This document shows positions 1 to 14,119 of a DNA stretch of 64,000 nucleotides, piece by piece (the first letter of the stretch is position 1; every line of letters begins with the position of its first letter). The stretch is taken from contig NW_003314275.1 in assembly GCF_000143415.4 (NCBI RefSeq), positions 2,617,789 to 2,681,788 of the forward strand. The letters are read 5' to 3'. Both the position numbers and the translations under genes were made by a program. Source of the DNA: Selaginella moellendorffii (Eukaryota > Streptophyta > Lycopodiopsida > Selaginellales > Selaginellaceae). The notes under the pieces are model-generated. The model made no database searches, was not told the DNA's origin, and saw only the letters and a program-made list of their open reading frames with translations.

Positions 1-617
1 ACTGCTCCAAGAGTGCGAGAGGGAGGACGGCCTTTTGCGTCAAGCATGGCGGAGGGAAGAGGTGCAAGACGGAAGGATGCGGCAAGAGTGCTCAGGGGAG
101 CACGGACTTTTGCAAGGCTCACGGGGGTGGCAAGCGGTGTACTTGGGGACAGGAAGGCTCGCTCTACGGACCCCGGGAGGGGAGCTCGGAGCTGTCCAAG
201 GGGCCGTGTGACAGATTTGCGAGGGGAAAGCTGGGACTTTGCGCGGCTCACAGCTCGATCGTGCAGGAGGAGAAGGCTAGCGGGCTTGCTCCGGGGCTGT
301 TCAAGGACTTGGTGTCGCAGTCGAGTTCCGGCAGCATCGTCTACCAGTCTACTGCTCCAGCGTCCTCCTCGGTTGTTCTTGAGCAGCAGAATCACTACAG
401 GTTTCTACAGGAGGGCGGAAGCGGCGACATCAACAAGTGCTGGAGCACGACGATCCAAGAGCAGCAGCAAGGCTTTCAGCAGCAGCAAGGATTCCATCAT
501 CCGGTGGTGGTTCCAGTGGCGACCAAGAGCTTGTTCGTGCCTGAGGGAGTTCCGGAGGGGAGAGTTCATGGAGGGGGTCTCTTGGCGTTGCTGGCTCAGC
601 AAAGAAGCTCTGGCTGA
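1..617 (+). CDS. WRKY19-like Cys/His zinc-repeat protein, 3' end only
   Basis: The window opens inside the last exon; reading frame starts at base 3 and ends at the stop at 615-617, so the 5' part is missing. The visible protein begins with the plant repeat in which a Cys-x4-Gly-Cys/Lys-Ser-Ala stretch is followed by FCKAH-GGGKRC: one unit has KSARGRTAFC-VKHGGGKRC, the next GCGKSAQGSTDFCKAHGGG, then KRCTWGQ and a final CAAHSS. This is the signature of the WRKY19-like or loricrin-like family of repeated short Cys/His modules, nuclear proteins of poorly known function. The C-terminal 110 residues are Ser/Gln rich, with a QEQQQ/QQQQ tract around 460-490, and look disordered. An overlapping frame (13-690) is open but lacks the repeat and is a shadow. 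Confident on family, not on function. Confidence 0.85.
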   Translation, partial: CSKSARGRTAFCVKHGGGKRCKTEGCGKSAQGSTDFCKAHGGGKRCTWGQEGSLYGPREGSSELSKGPCDRFARGKLGLCAAHSSIVQEEKASGLAPGLFKDLVSQSSSGSIVYQSTAPASSSVVLEQQNHYRFLQEGGSGDINKCWSTTIQEQQQGFQQQQGFHHPVVVPVATKSLFVPEGVPEGRVHGGGLLALLAQQRSSG

Positions 618-1221
618 GAGAGAGCTCCCAGGAAATTGGATTGCCCTCTCTTGCGATCGAACGGGCGAGCGCGACGTGAGAGGTTTGTAATTATATTCAT
701 CTTTGCATTGGCAGCATTGTCCCTGTACATAGATCCCACGTCCCCTTGCAGCGAACCATACGAAATGGAGCTGTGTTTTTAAAACCATATAGAGATATTC
801 CTGATGTAAATCTTAATAATGTAAACAACTGTTTAATTACTAAACTCATTTGATTAGCTAGTGCAATTAGTGTTGGAAGAGAATTAGGTGAGAAATACTA
901 ACCGTTGGATTTGGAGGGAGTTTCAACACGAGGAGAATCTAACGCTCCAGGTGCTTGGATGCGGCGGGGCTATAACTTCCGTGCTGTCGTGTTTAGATGA
1001 GATTGGACAAGAGGTCACTTTAGGCTGGGTGCATTGCAGCCTCTTATCCCATCCCTTCGTCATCCTCGTCTCTTTCTTTCCTCTTTCAAGTCCTTGCAAA
1101 ATTTCTCTTTACGCCGGGGGCGGGTAAAAGTGTGCCCGTGAATCACAAATGTGATTCAAATGGGCTACGTTCTTGGTTTCTAGGGTTTGGGCGATCGGTC
1201 AGAGAAGAAGAGGGGAAATCT
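618..1221. other. Intergenic stretch with no recognised gene
   Basis: This stretch separates the zinc-repeat gene from the AGPase start. Bases about 690-880 are AT-rich and probably hold the 3' UTR of the upstream gene. Bases about 1100-1221 should be promoter and 5' UTR of AGPase. Short open frames here (888-1127 for example) have no recognisable domains. Confidence 0.6.
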
Positions 1222-3955
1222 ATGGCGGCGTTGGTCGCTGGTGCCCAGGCGCTGGCGCTGGCGCGCGTTTCTTCCTCATTGTCATCTCCGTCTTCTTCTT
1301 CTTCTTCTTCTTCCTGCTGTTCGCCTAGCAGTGAATGCTCGTCGTCAGCGGGAGTGGTGAGCCTGGCGCCGCGCAAGAGGAGCGGATTGCCGTGCATTCT
1401 TCCCGAGAGGTCGGCTTACATGGGAGAGAGCGTGTCGGGATTTTGGACGCGCACAGGGATTTCGCTGCGGTGTAGCAGGCCCAGGAAGCCTCACGCCGGA
1501 TGCAAGGCTTCCATCGGCGCGGCTGTCTTGGCCGATATTGCCAAGGAAACCGTGGTATGATCTCCTCCTTTTCCATCCAATTCTTTTTCTTCTTGCAATG
1601 GGGTAGCTCTAGAGCATTCCGCCGTGGTTGTGAGCGCCAATTCTTCTTGAGTCGGGTGCCAGAAATCAAAGATCTCAGAGCTGTCGTAGCTATGCTGGAA
1701 GAGATTGTATTGATCACAGTCGGTGTGGTTTCGGCAAAGACTAAGAAGAGCGCTTTGCTCGTTTTCGTGCAGAGTGCTATTCTATCAATCGACCGACAGC
1801 GTAATACGTTGGCGAGCTTCTCGACCGGGAGGTAGTTTGTAACGGGATGCATTTTCGACAGCATTTCTCGCTTTGATCGATATGTTTCTGACTCAATGAT
1901 TTCTTGTTTGTAGGCACCAGCAATTGGAAAGCCACGGGCAGATCCTAGAACAGTTGTTTCTCTGATTCTGGGAGGAGGAGCCGGCACTCGGTTGTTTCCC
2001 CTCACAAATAGACGAGCAAAGCCTGCTGTAAGAAAACGCTTCTTCGTTGTCTGCCAATTTTAATATAATGTTGCTCTTGGCATGTTCACTACAGGTACCA
2101 ATTGGAGGCGCTTACAGACTTATTGACGTGCCAATGAGCAATTGCATCAACAGCGGAATAAACAAAATCTTCATCCTCACTCAGTTTAACTCGGCTTCTT
2201 TGAATCGGCACCTTGCTCGGACGTACAATTTTGGTAATGGTGTGAATTTTGGAGATGGTTTTGTTGAGGTAGGCAGAACTCGAAAGCGCTGTTACTGTAA
2301 ACGTTTAGAAAGCCTTTTGTTTTCAGGTTTTAGCTGCAACTCAGACTCCCGGGGAAGCAGGAATGAACTGGTTCCAAGGGACTGCCGATGCTGTTCGACA
2401 GTTTACGTGGGTTTTTGAGGTACTTTCGACTGTGCGAGCCTTTATTTTCTCTATCATGTTACGCTTGTTTTCAGGATACTAGGAGTAAAGAGATTGAGAA
2501 TGTTCTTGTTTTATCCGGAGACCATCTGTATCGAATGGACTACATGGAATTCATTCAGGTTTACGATAACATGATATTTTTATTTGTTTATGAACCAGGA
2601 TTCCTGCTGACTCGCAGAAACACCAAGATACTGGAGCGGACATAACCATTGGTTGCGTGCCAATGGACGACAGGTATAACTAGCCACGTTTTTTTTTTCA
2701 TTTGTGATACTTACGTGATTCTTTTCTGTGCTCTGAAAGCCGGGCGTCTGATTTCGGGCTGATGAAAATTGATGCCAATGGGCAGATACTTTATTTCAGC
2801 GAAAAGCCGAAAGGAGCTGATCTGAAAGCGATGGTATTATTCATCAGCATGCGGTTTGTATAATAATTTGTGCATATTCTATTTCCCTGCTTCCAGCAAG
2901 TGGACACTACTGTATTGGGCTTGACGCCTGAAGAGGCCATCGAAAAGCCGTACATTGCATCCATGGGAATTTACGTGTTTAAAAAAGATATTCTTTTGAA
3001 GCTTCTAAGGTACAAATTGTTGACTATAGATGTAGAAGATCTTATCGTTCTTTTCTTCGTAGATGGCGCTACCCTACAGCAAATGATTTTGGATCAGAAA
3101 TTTTGCCTGCTTCAGCAAAAGAGTACAACGTGCAGGTCGGTCTTTCGTTTGTTTGTTGGTGAATGTCTGCTCAACTGCGTAGTTCACAGGCTTATTTGTT
3201 TAATGATTACTGGGAGGACATCGGGACGATCAAGTCGTTCTATGAAGCAAATCTTGCTCTTACTTGCCAGGTAATACTACACTGCTCTTTTTACTCTTTC
3301 TCAAGATACATGCTATCTATGCAGCCACCAAAATTCAGGTTTTATGATGCAGCGAAACCGATATACACCTCTCCCAGATATTTACCACCAACTAAGATTG
3401 AAAAATGCCGGGTTTGTGTTTGTATTGCTAGTGAAACTTCAGTGAGCAACTGTGTTTTCGGTACTGTAGGTTTTGGACTCCATAGTTTCGCATGGATGCT
3501 TTCTTCAAGAATGCAGTGTCACGCATTCTGTGATTGGTATTCGTTCTCGAGTCGAAGCTGGTGCTGAGATTCAAGATACCATGATGCTTGGTGCCGACTT
3601 CTACGAGACGGAAGCTGAGATAGCAAGTATGGTTGCAGAGGGGAAGGTGCCAGTCGGAGTTGGTCAGAATGCCAAAATAAGGTTAGCCGGTTGATTATGC
3701 AACTTCTACACAACTTACTTTTCCAAACACGCAGAAACTGTATTCTCGACAAAAATGTTCGAATAGGAAAGAACGTCGTCATCGCCAACAAAGACGTGAG
3801 ACTAGATTTGATTGCTTCGTCTTGCTCTATGCTAATCCTTTGTTTTGGCGCAGAATGTACAAGAAGCAGAGAAGCCATCCGAGGGATACTACATTCGCTC
3901 CGGGATTACTGTGATATTGAAAAACGCAACGATTGCAGATGGAACTGTAATCTAG
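1222..3955 (+). CDS. Glucose-1-phosphate adenylyltransferase (ADP-glucose pyrophosphorylase) large subunit, plastid
   Basis: Makes ADP-glucose from glucose-1-phosphate and ATP, the committed step of starch synthesis, as the regulatory subunit of the plastid heterotetramer. Fourteen exons join in frame: 1222-1554, 1914-2027, 2095-2268, 2327-2419, 2475-2558, 2618-2673, 2740-2833, 2897-3009, 3063-3135, 3190-3270, 3325-3411, 3470-3681, 3735-3795, 3854-3955, giving 558 residues, normal for the family. The first about 110 residues are a Ser-rich transit peptide with a poly-Ser run from a TCT repeat near 1290. Conserved pieces follow in order: [12 protein letters not shown] nucleotide loop, [51 protein letters not shown], the left-handed beta-helix, and the terminal [22 protein letters not shown] and [11 protein letters not shown] favour the large rather than the small subunit. 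All introns are GT-AG. It is tail-to-tail with the WRC gene, 114 bp apart. Confidence 0.96.
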
Positions 3956-4069
3956 ATATAGCTAGAAATACGCGGTACGTGTAGATATTCTCTCTGTGAG
4001 ACACAACTAGCTTCGCCGTGCAAAAATATATCTCTTGAGGATTTTGTTGTACAGGAAAACTCCTTAGAA

Positions 4070-5044
4070 CTAACTTAGCTTGTCAAGGTAGTGACTCTTT
4101 TGTTTCATTCTGGACGTAAGCTCGTCCTTCATGCGACTGACCCTTCTCATTTTTCTCCTGAAGTTTAGATCCAAGTGGTGCTCGCACAAAAGGTACCCCG
4201 GCTTTGCTTTCTGTGAACACTTCCAACCATTCCCGTTTTTGCAGGAGCACAGCGTCTCGACTCCTTGAACATCGGCAGGCTCCAAGTCAGGCAATCCGTC
4301 CAGCAGCCTCAAAGTTTTCGGGATGGCTCTCGGCGTCTGTGGCACCGGGAGCGTACCATCGTCCATCTCGTCAGCGTTATTCCTCACGCGAAACCGCCCG
4401 CGCTTGAGCTGTAGGAAGTAAGGATCCGTGCTCATGGTCGTCGCAACCTGTTCCAGCACAAGAGCCGGCTCCTCGCCGCCGCAGAGCCCCGAGATCATCA
4501 TTCGTGCCAAGGCCTGGCGAGGAGTGAGGCTCGCATTTGGAGTCTGGGCGAAGACCATGCGCAGCAACTGAGACATTGGTGTTCCAGCCGCCGCCTCCTC
4601 CGCCGCTGCAAAAAGAGCTCCAATTCAAGGAAAGAGAGAAAAGGCAAGTTGAAGCTTTCATCTTTTTACCAGAACTCTTCGAATCATCTCCTCCTGTGCA
4701 GCTGCTCGGCACGAAAAGCGGTAGAAGTTTCAATGGAGAAAGGGAAAGACAAACGCAATCAAGCAATCGAACCTTGGGGGTGGAAGCGACGAACAACGAA
4801 GAGAAGCATGGCTATCCACTGGCTGAGCGAAAGAACAGAGGAAAGTAAGAACCAAAACCCGTAAGAGAAAAGTACGTGCCTTTTCACCGCTGACACTCGG
4901 GAGCGAGAGACCCCTCTCCTCCAAATTACCTCCATCGCCCTCGCTTGGATCGATTGCCTCGCCACACCAGTTACAAACATTTCCCAATTGGTCGGTGGCC
5001 AATACCACAGCTACTGTGGTGGAACGCTTCTTGCGAATTCTCAT
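4070..5044 (-). CDS. WRC-domain protein with N-terminal helical module
   Basis: Two exons on the minus strand, 5044-4876 and 4605-4070, give 234 residues starting MRIRKKRSTT. The C-terminal part carries an exact WRC signature: Cys-x9-Cys-x10-Cys-x2-His, reading CSCKNGNGWKC, then ten residues, then CEHH, followed by a basic stretch (NFRRKMRRVSRMK). WRC zinc motifs are plant-specific and usually nuclear, seen in growth-regulating factors and in small stand-alone proteins. No QLQ domain is visible, so this is not a GRF. A Cys pair CNWCGEAI occurs near residue 27. The middle (about residues 68-125) is helical and weakly recalls a HARE-type winged helix. The ATG at 5044 was chosen because the upstream in-frame codon is GTG. 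Partner and target are unknown. Confidence 0.8.
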
Positions 5045-5285
5045 CAAAAGGACCGCGCACACGAAAAAAAAACAACTATCTAATTAATCCATTAACAACA
5101 AAACCCTAGCAAAACCAGAAAGAACTAAAGAGAAAAAGAGAAGTAACTTAAAATTAACTAAATTTCATAATAGAACCACCGGCTGAAATTTATTATTAAT
5201 ACAATAAAATGTTTTACAAACACTAGCAAAGCATTAGTTTTCCTATAATCCCAGTTTTTTTTTCTCCACAACAATGACGAAGAGA

Positions 5286-6757
5286 CTATGTCTGAGTGGT
5301 GGTGGTGGAGGTGGCGGTGGCGGTGGTGGTGGCGGTGGTGGTGGCGGTGGTGGCACTCTCGCCACCACTCCTGTTAAGTCTGCTAAAGAGGCCAGCGCTG
5401 AGAAACCCGTCCTGGGAGGAGCCTTGCGATGCTGATCTCGCGATCTTGGAGAACAATCCGGTGCTGTTCTCCGCGGAGGAGCTGCTGTTAGTGCTGAGGT
5501 TGTCGACGCTGGAGGCGCTGGTGTGGAGCTCGTCTCCATCCTCGGAGCGAGGAAACGTTCTGGCCCTGGAGAATAAGTTGCGGAGGCCGGAGCTGCCTTC
5601 CTCGGCGGGGAGCTCGCCGTTTGATCCCGGCCGCGGGAGGCCGCCGAAGATGAAGCGCACCGCGATCTTGCTCGCCGCCGCCACGTCCGACTTTGCTTGC
5701 TTTATCTGCGACGATCGAGAGATAACGTATGAGACCGAGAGAAGAAGCAGAAGGAGAGAGTTTCCGTACCCGTTCCACCGTGTTACCAACGGCATCGACT
5801 GCGGCATCCCCGGCATTTGCGAAACGATTCACCCAAGCTGAGCAAAACACGAAAGCAAACTTTAGACGAAAGGAGAAACGTGGGAGAAACTTACCAGGGA
5901 TTTTGGGAACGCTCAACCGGACGCAGAGCTCGTCGCAGAAGTGGTTGCAATTGCGGGCGAGGAGGTCGTACGAGTAGCCGGGCCATTCCTTGCTGAGCTC
6001 GAGCAAGATCTGGTTTACTTTCTCCTCGGAGAAAGGCGTGTTTCCGATGTACACCGTCTCTCTGTACGTGTACATGGGATTGCTCTTGGGCGGACAGCCG
6101 AAAACTCCACTCCCGTTCTCACAGTAGCCGAATGACCACTCTTCCTCGAACACCTGTGAAGCCAAAAAACCATTCTTTTAATGAAAGTCCAAAGCTTAGC
6201 TATTGGAAGGAAGAACATCAAAAGCGTGAAAGAATGAAAAGGACCAGCATTATGGTATGTTTAGCTCTTGGAAGAACCACCCCAAGAAAAAAAAATTGAT
6301 ATTTCTTGCAAGTGAAAAGATCTCCAGGAATAAGACAAAGGAGGACGAAGAACAAATAAGGTACAGACCATTTGGAAATCGACAAGACTTAGCTCTTGGG
6401 AGGAAAAACAAATCCAGAGCCAAGAGGAACAACAAGAACTCTTTAACACGCGCTGAAAGAAGACAAAGACGATAAACAAGAAAACCAACAAGAAAACCGG
6501 GAGCACAAAGGCGGCATTTTGGAAATTCGACACAAAGAGGAGACGAAGAATCGATCGATCGATCGCAAACTCCAGGAAATCCAACCCCGAGCTATGTCCT
6601 AGAGAGCAAACGAGGTGCATACCTGGACCGCGCCATGGAAAATGCCGCCGATGCCAATGCCGTCACGGAAGAAGCGATTGATGCCTGCAATAGTGCTGTT
6701 GGTCTTGGGCGACATGCTGTTGGTGACATCGTAGACGTGGAGCCACACTGCGGACAT
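5286..6757 (-). CDS. DeSI-like PPPDE-domain thiol peptidase
   Basis: Predicted cysteine isopeptidase of the PPPDE/DUF862 superfamily, whose members remove SUMO or ubiquitin. Four exons: 6757-6623, 6153-5895, 5837-5770, 5705-5286, 293 residues. The catalytic His lies in LHVYDV near residue 7, and the nucleophile is the first Cys of NCNHFC near residue 110. The core also shows FHGAVQ-VFEEEWSFG and GNTPFSEEKVNQ, typical of the plant At4g17486/At5g47310 group. Residues after about 130 (WVNRFAN onward) include a possible amphipathic or hydrophobic part, then a Ser-rich tail. The last about 20 residues are almost only Thr/Ala, encoded by an imperfect GGTGGC repeat on the plus strand (5297-5352), which is likely length-polymorphic. 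Intron 1 is long for this region (469 bp). Confidence 0.88.
5297..5352. repeat. Imperfect GGTGGC microsatellite inside the DeSI-like gene
   Basis: About 56 bp made only of GGT/GGC/GGA triplets on the plus strand. It is read on the minus strand as the Thr/Ala-rich tail of the DeSI-like protein. Triplet slippage here would change tail length without shifting the frame. Confidence 0.85.
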
Positions 6758-7112
6758 CGTCCCAGCTCACAGCTCGCTCCCTCCTCCTCTCCCTCCTATC
6801 TGCATAGAAATGAAAGAGCCCTAATCTTGGCCCGCGGTAATAACCATCGTGATCATCACTCAAACCCATGCTTGCGGTGCCGCTCCACGCGCGATCAGCG
6901 GCAGCACAGCGCAGATCAAACAATCCAAGCACGATCGCTGTGGCGCGGCTAGAGATCCCTGACCAGGAAAAACCCCCTTAGGATAGAAATTTTAGGGTTC
7001 TTCAAAATTTTTACTCCAGGTCTCGCGGAGCGATGGATGGTCCGGCAGTTTGAGGTGAGCTGACTCGGGCAGCTAGAGATTCCAGGCAATGCGATGCCAG
7101 TAGAGGTGGGGA
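6758..7112. promoter_or_regulatory. Shared head-to-head promoter region, DeSI-like and SCC4
   Basis: The two start codons (6757 minus, 7113 plus) are 355 bp apart, and this stretch must contain both promoters and 5' UTRs. No TATA box could be assigned with confidence. Confidence 0.6.
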
Positions 7113-9905
7113 ATGGATGCCGTGGCGGAGGGGCTATGGATCTTGGCGGATAGGTTTGAGCAGAGTGGAAATATTTCGCAGGCGGTCAAATGCTTGGAGG
7201 CGATTTGCCAGAGCCGCAGCCCTTTCCTGCCGATCGTGGAGGTCAAGACGCGGCTCCAGCTCGCTACTGTGCTCCTCAACTACACAGACAATCTACTGCA
7301 CGCTAAGAATCATCTGGAACGAGCGGTACGTTGCTAGAATTTTTTTTCCTTTCCTTTTGCTTTACGTTCTAGTGCTAGTCTTGCATGATAGCATCTTAGT
7401 TCTTTGGATTTCCATGAGTGACAACGTTTTTTTTCTTTTTCCAGCAACTACTGTTGAAGCAAATACCCTCGTGCTTTGAGCTCAAATGCCGAGCATACAG
7501 TCTACTCAGTCGGTGCTATCATCTCGTGGGGACGATCGGTCCCCAGAAGCAAGTTCTCAAGAAAGGATTGGATCTGGCTGTTACTGGTGATGGGTAAGTT
7601 CTTCGAGTTTTTTAAACAAGTTTCTGATGCTTTATGTTGATTGTCAGATTGTCACCATTGTTATGGGTGTGCAACTTTAACTTACAGCTTGCCAATGCCT
7701 TGACGATAGAGGGCGATTTTCCTAATGTCATCCGAGCCTTGGAAGCCGGGCTCGTGTATGCTTCGAAAGCTCAGTTTCCGCAGCTCCAGGTTTATTTTTC
7801 ATGCTCTGAACGTTTTTTGTGTTGCCTAATCTTTTTCTTTTTGCAGCTACTGTTTGCAGTATCAATGCTTCACGTTCATCTTATGGAAAGCGACAATCTA
7901 ACCGCTCTGCAGCAAACTGTGAGCCTTTGCGACCAGCTTTGGGATCAACTTCCTCACCAAACGGTGAGACAACTACTTCAAAACACCTCTTGGAAGTTTT
8001 TTTTTTTTTTTACGCGCGCAACTTTTTGCAGAGGGAGCTGCATCCCGGACTACACGTCTACAACCAGCTGCTTCATGTCTTCTACTTTCTGCGTGTATGC
8101 GATTACAAGGCAGCCTCCCATCACGTCGAGCTTTTGGATGCGGCGCTGTCTAGCAAGTATGAAACAGCCCGATTACAGTTGCTAGCTCCCGAAGAGAAAC
8201 AAGCGTGCATGACGGCACTAGAAATGCAGGATCATGACTTACAGAAGGAGATGAAAATCCTGCAAGGGCAGCTGAAAGAACAGGGCATCCACGAGCAAAA
8301 AAGGAATGAGTTGGTTGGATTCTATCACGAGTTGGACCGTCAGCTAGAAGGACTCAAAGATCAGGAACGCTTCTACAAGTATCTCTTTTACGGCAACGCG
8401 TGGAAGCAGGAGAGCAAACTGCCACTGGGTGTTTTTCCACTCGATGGTGAGTGGCTGCCAACAGGTGCTGTGCTGATTTTGGTGGACTTGATGGCTGTGA
8501 CATGCGCTCGTCCAAAAGGCATGTTTAAAGAAACGACGAAGCGTCTTCAATCTGGTCTAAGTATCGTGAACGGTAAGATAGCTTCTTGGATTGTGATACA
8601 ATTTTACAGCGTTGATGTGCAGGAGAACTTGGAAAGCTGGGAATCACATCATCTACTCAAGGTATTTCTTGAATTAAACAGCGTTTTAATGCCATTTTGT
8701 TTTTTTTTTTTAACCTCAGAAACTCATTTACCGCACTGGAGCATATGGATGGCCGGCGTATATCTTGTGCTTCAGTTCCAGCTTCTAGAAAACAAAATCC
8801 TGATTGACCTGACACGAACTGAGTTTATGGACGCTCAAAAGGCAAGTTTCTTTTCACTGCTGACCCTGAGACGTTTTTTTGTTTAGGCTTTGATGGAGGT
8901 GCTGGATCTCTACTTTCGATTTCCAACGATTCTTCAAGGTTGTGAAAGCTCAATTCACATGCTCTTGGGCCACTACGCACATTCTGTTGGCTGCTTTCAG
9001 GAGGGAGCTCTGCATTTCATCGAAGCTGCTAAGGTAACATCGTGTCTACGTTTCTTTTACACTGAATGCGTACGTGACAGCTTACTGAGAGTAAAGCCTT
9101 GAAAGCCTTATGCCATGTTTATTCGGCTATATCTCTTATCTGCTTGGGTGACGCCGACTCGTGTTCCCAGGTATGTAAACTTCCCGTCCTCGCATGTACA
9201 GAAAGTTAGATACTTCCCTATCAATGCAGGCTCTTGACTTAATAGGACCTGTCTATAGATCCATGGATTCTTTCATTGGAGTTCGAGAGAAGACGCTAGT
9301 GCTCTTCGCATCAGGTCTTCTGCAAATGAAGCAACATAACCCGCAAGAAGCACGGTACATACTCGCTAGTTTCTGTGCTTGGCATTAAGATGAGCTTTCT
9401 ACTATGGTGTTTCAGGACACGGCTTGCTAATGGACTAAAACTAACTCACAAACAACTCGGCAACCATCAACTGGTTTCCCAATACCTTACTGTGCTCGGA
9501 AGCCTGGCCCTTGCTATCCATGACACCTCGCAGGCCTTGGACATCCTCAAATCGTCGTTTACACTGGCGAAGGCTCTTCACGATGTTTCAGGACAGATTG
9601 GTGTCCTAACGGAATTAACCGGTTTGAACTCTCTCTCTTCTCTCCCTCTCGCTGTAGGTGATCCTCTTCCTCTTTTCGTTTTCCAGCTTTGTACAGGGAA
9701 CTTGGCGAAGGTGCAAAGCTCCAAGAAAACTTCCAATTCGAGGAACGCAAAGTGGAGGAGCTCGCACGGCATATCCAGACTGCTGTGTCGTCGAGCCACC
9801 ACATGTATCTTTTAAAGGTTCGTTCCTCATCGATTTCTCACTCGCTCGTCGATTTCTCACACTTTTCTTTTCTCTCTCCAGCACGGTCTGAACAAGGAAA
9901 CTTAG
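7113..9905 (+). CDS. SCC4: Cohesin-loading subunit SCC4/MAU2
   Basis: TPR-like superhelical partner of SCC2 (NIPBL) that loads cohesin onto chromatin in the nucleus. Thirteen exons join in frame: 7113-7325, 7445-7593, 7648-7789, 7847-7963, 8032-8572, 8623-8661, 8720-8841, 8887-9033, 9081-9170, 9230-9354, 9416-9621, 9687-9817, 9882-9905, 681 residues, close to the usual plant length. The start MDAVAEGLWILADRFEQSG and the blocks KCLEAICQS, HAKNHLERAQLLLK, CNFNLQLANALTIEGD, IWMAGVYLVL, ENKILIDLTRTEF, RFPTILQGCE, GHYAHSVGC and ALDLIGP match plant SCC4. Exon 5 contains a helical EEKQ...EMKIL stretch. The intron 8842-8886 begins GC (AAG|GCAAGT), a GC-AG intron required for the conserved DAQK-ALMEVL junction. 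The stop is 85 bp from the stop of the convergent CDPK. Confidence 0.93.
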
Positions 9906-9990
9906 GACTCATTCACTTGACTGATCGACTCCTCTTTTCCCCCCATGCGAGGTAAACCGAAAGGTTGTACACAAGTTCTTACAAAAACTT

Positions 9991-12206
<2,216 letters not shown>

Positions 12207-12444
12207 GGATTGCTGCTCCAATTCCTCATCTATATCGCTTCGCCATCGTCATACCTATTGCCGATTCCATCGCGATCCATGAAATGGAGGAAAGAAGCCG
12301 CTGGTCGTTGGCACTTCCTAGCCCTAGGACATTTTCTAGGGCAAAAACACGTGGATGGCTTGTTTGCATGCCACGTGGCTAAGCTGGGATGCTCGATTTA
12401 GTCCCCGTGGCGGCACGATGTGGGATTAGGGTTCTTGGGAAGTG
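12207..12444. promoter_or_regulatory. Shared head-to-head promoter, CDPK and PI31-like, with G-box
   Basis: Only 238 bp separate the start codons. A perfect palindromic G-box, GCCACGTGGC, sits at 12370-12379, and a second CACGTG lies near 12350. G-boxes bind bZIP and bHLH factors, often in ABA or light responses. Confidence 0.65.
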
Positions 12445-13785
12445 ATGGCGCCTACGGATGCTGTTCTAGCTGTGATTCGCGCCTCGCGGCCGCAATTCCG
12501 GTCGCCACACGATCGTGTAGCGTTTGCGCTACACGCCGCATTCCTGGCGAGCGGGTATTCACTCGGAGCGACTGGATCGGCGGCGGCGGCGTCGGGGGCT
12601 TCTTCGGGTAGGGATTTGTATGGCTTGGGAGCTGTCTGATGTTTTTGGTGTCTTCGTGAAGAGCAAGAGGTCGGGATCGATGGATGGAATGAGCTGGAAA
12701 ATGCGTACGCGTTCAAGTATTTCACTGATGAGAAGGATTTGCCCAAGAGCGTGGACGTGAAATGCACTGCCATCGGTGACATGCTGATGGTGGATGCGGC
12801 TGTGGAAGGAGGAAATGATTTGTTCCATCTGGAGATCAAGTAAGTGGCGATCTCGAAGAATCATCTTTGTGTTTGTTCTTATACTATCTATCCAAGGGTC
12901 ACTGATTTTGCGAAAGATTCTGATACTGGGAATTACGCCCAGCAATACAAGGACCTGGATGGAATCGTGAAGATTGTGAATTCTCAAGTTCTCTCGAAGT
13001 GCTCGACGAAACCACCGGAACCAGCGACCTCAACCAGGTATGTTTCAAGTTCTTTTCGATATTTTTTCTATTTTCCTCTTTCGCAAATCCAGGGAAACAG
13101 GAAAATTGATGATCGATGACGAGACCCTGTCTGTTCCTAGGCAAGTTCGTCTTTTTTTTTTCTTTGTTTTGCTGCTTCTATCGTGCTCTTTCTCAGTGTC
13201 TCGAAAACTAAGTTCTTTGCGTTGCAGGAGGCCATATCCTGCTACTCCTGGAGTGAGCCTAATTGGGAGACCTGTAGGCCTCAATGATCTCTTACCAGGA
13301 CCAGGAGTTGGTGTTTTCGATCATCACAGGTTTCTTTTTCTTTTTCCTTACACGAAGAATTGCAAACTTACCTCAGGAAAGACAGCACTCTCGAGAGTGG
13401 CGAGGCCGGAAGTCTTGTAGGTGAGTACTTGTATTGCTAGAAATCGGCAAGCTGACATCGACAATGGAAAATGTGTAGGACCTGGGCATCCCGTCTGGGG
13501 AAACGTTCCTCCCGGTCATGACGATCCTTCTGGATTAACGTGAGTTTCCCTGGTTGATCTTTCCAGTGTTCTTACCAATCTTCTCTTTGTTCATCGTTTT
13601 CCAGGCGTCCACAGGGTGCTCGATTCGATCCTTTTGGTCCTCCGGGAGTTCCTGGATTTGAGCCACAACGTTTTGGAAGGTGAGTAGATAAGTGCTACCA
13701 GATTTCTCGCTTGGATTGATTTTTCTTGCGTGGTTTTACCAGAGGAGGTGGTCGAGGCGATATCCAGCACTTTCCAAACTTTTGA
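12445..13785 (+). CDS. PI31-like proteasome regulator (FP/PI31_Prot_C)
   Basis: Homologue of the plant 'probable proteasome inhibitor' related to PI31/PSMF1, which binds the 20S proteasome and FBXO7-type adaptors and affects proteasome assembly or transport. Nine exons: 12445-12607, 12662-12839, 12897-13037, 13093-13140, 13228-13329, 13377-13420, 13479-13539, 13605-13679, 13743-13785, 284 residues. The N-terminal globular domain has FRSPHDRVAFALHAAFLASG and GWNELENAYAFKYF. The C-terminal half is Pro/Gly rich with LNDLLPGPGVGVF, GARFDPFGPPGVPGFEPQR and a terminal RGGGRGDIQHFPNF, the conserved HbYX-like proteasome-binding region and tail of the family. Intron 4 (13141-13227) starts GC (CCTAG|GCAAGT); the only nearby GT would break the conserved RRPYPATPG frame. 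Confidence 0.92.
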
Positions 13786-14119
13786 TGAGGAGCCTAGCAA
13801 TGAAAGATCAATGGACTAGGAAAGGAATGTAAATATAAGTTCTTGTAGACGAACGGAATCGAAACGATGACCTTGTCGGTCAAAGCGTTATAGGATTCGA
13901 ACCGCGATGCCTGGAAACCCTAAAAGGCGGCAAAATGTGCTATGGAGGAAGGCGTCGTTCGGCGCCAGGTAATGAGAGGGAGTGGCGAGTGGAAGCTGGT
14001 GACACGATGGCAGGCGATGTGCTGCTGCGGCATTCTTTGGATCTCTCCGGCAACGCTGCCATTGCGCCTAGATTCCAGAAGTTCCTGGCCGGGCTCGCGG
14101 CAGCTCAGGAATCGGCTCC
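13786..14119. other. UTR/intergenic between PI31-like and coiled-coil genes
   Basis: Expected to hold the PI31-like 3' UTR and the 5' region of the next gene. An alternative open frame (13935-14558) starts here and overlaps the next gene in another frame. Its first 40 residues (MAGDVLLRHSLDLSG from 14010) look protein-like, so an extra upstream exon for the next gene cannot be excluded. Confidence 0.45.

Noticed and set aside
13-690. Long plus-strand open frame of 225 codons
   Set aside because: It lacks the Cys/His repeat that the overlapping frame (from base 3) carries clearly; it is an Arg-rich shadow.
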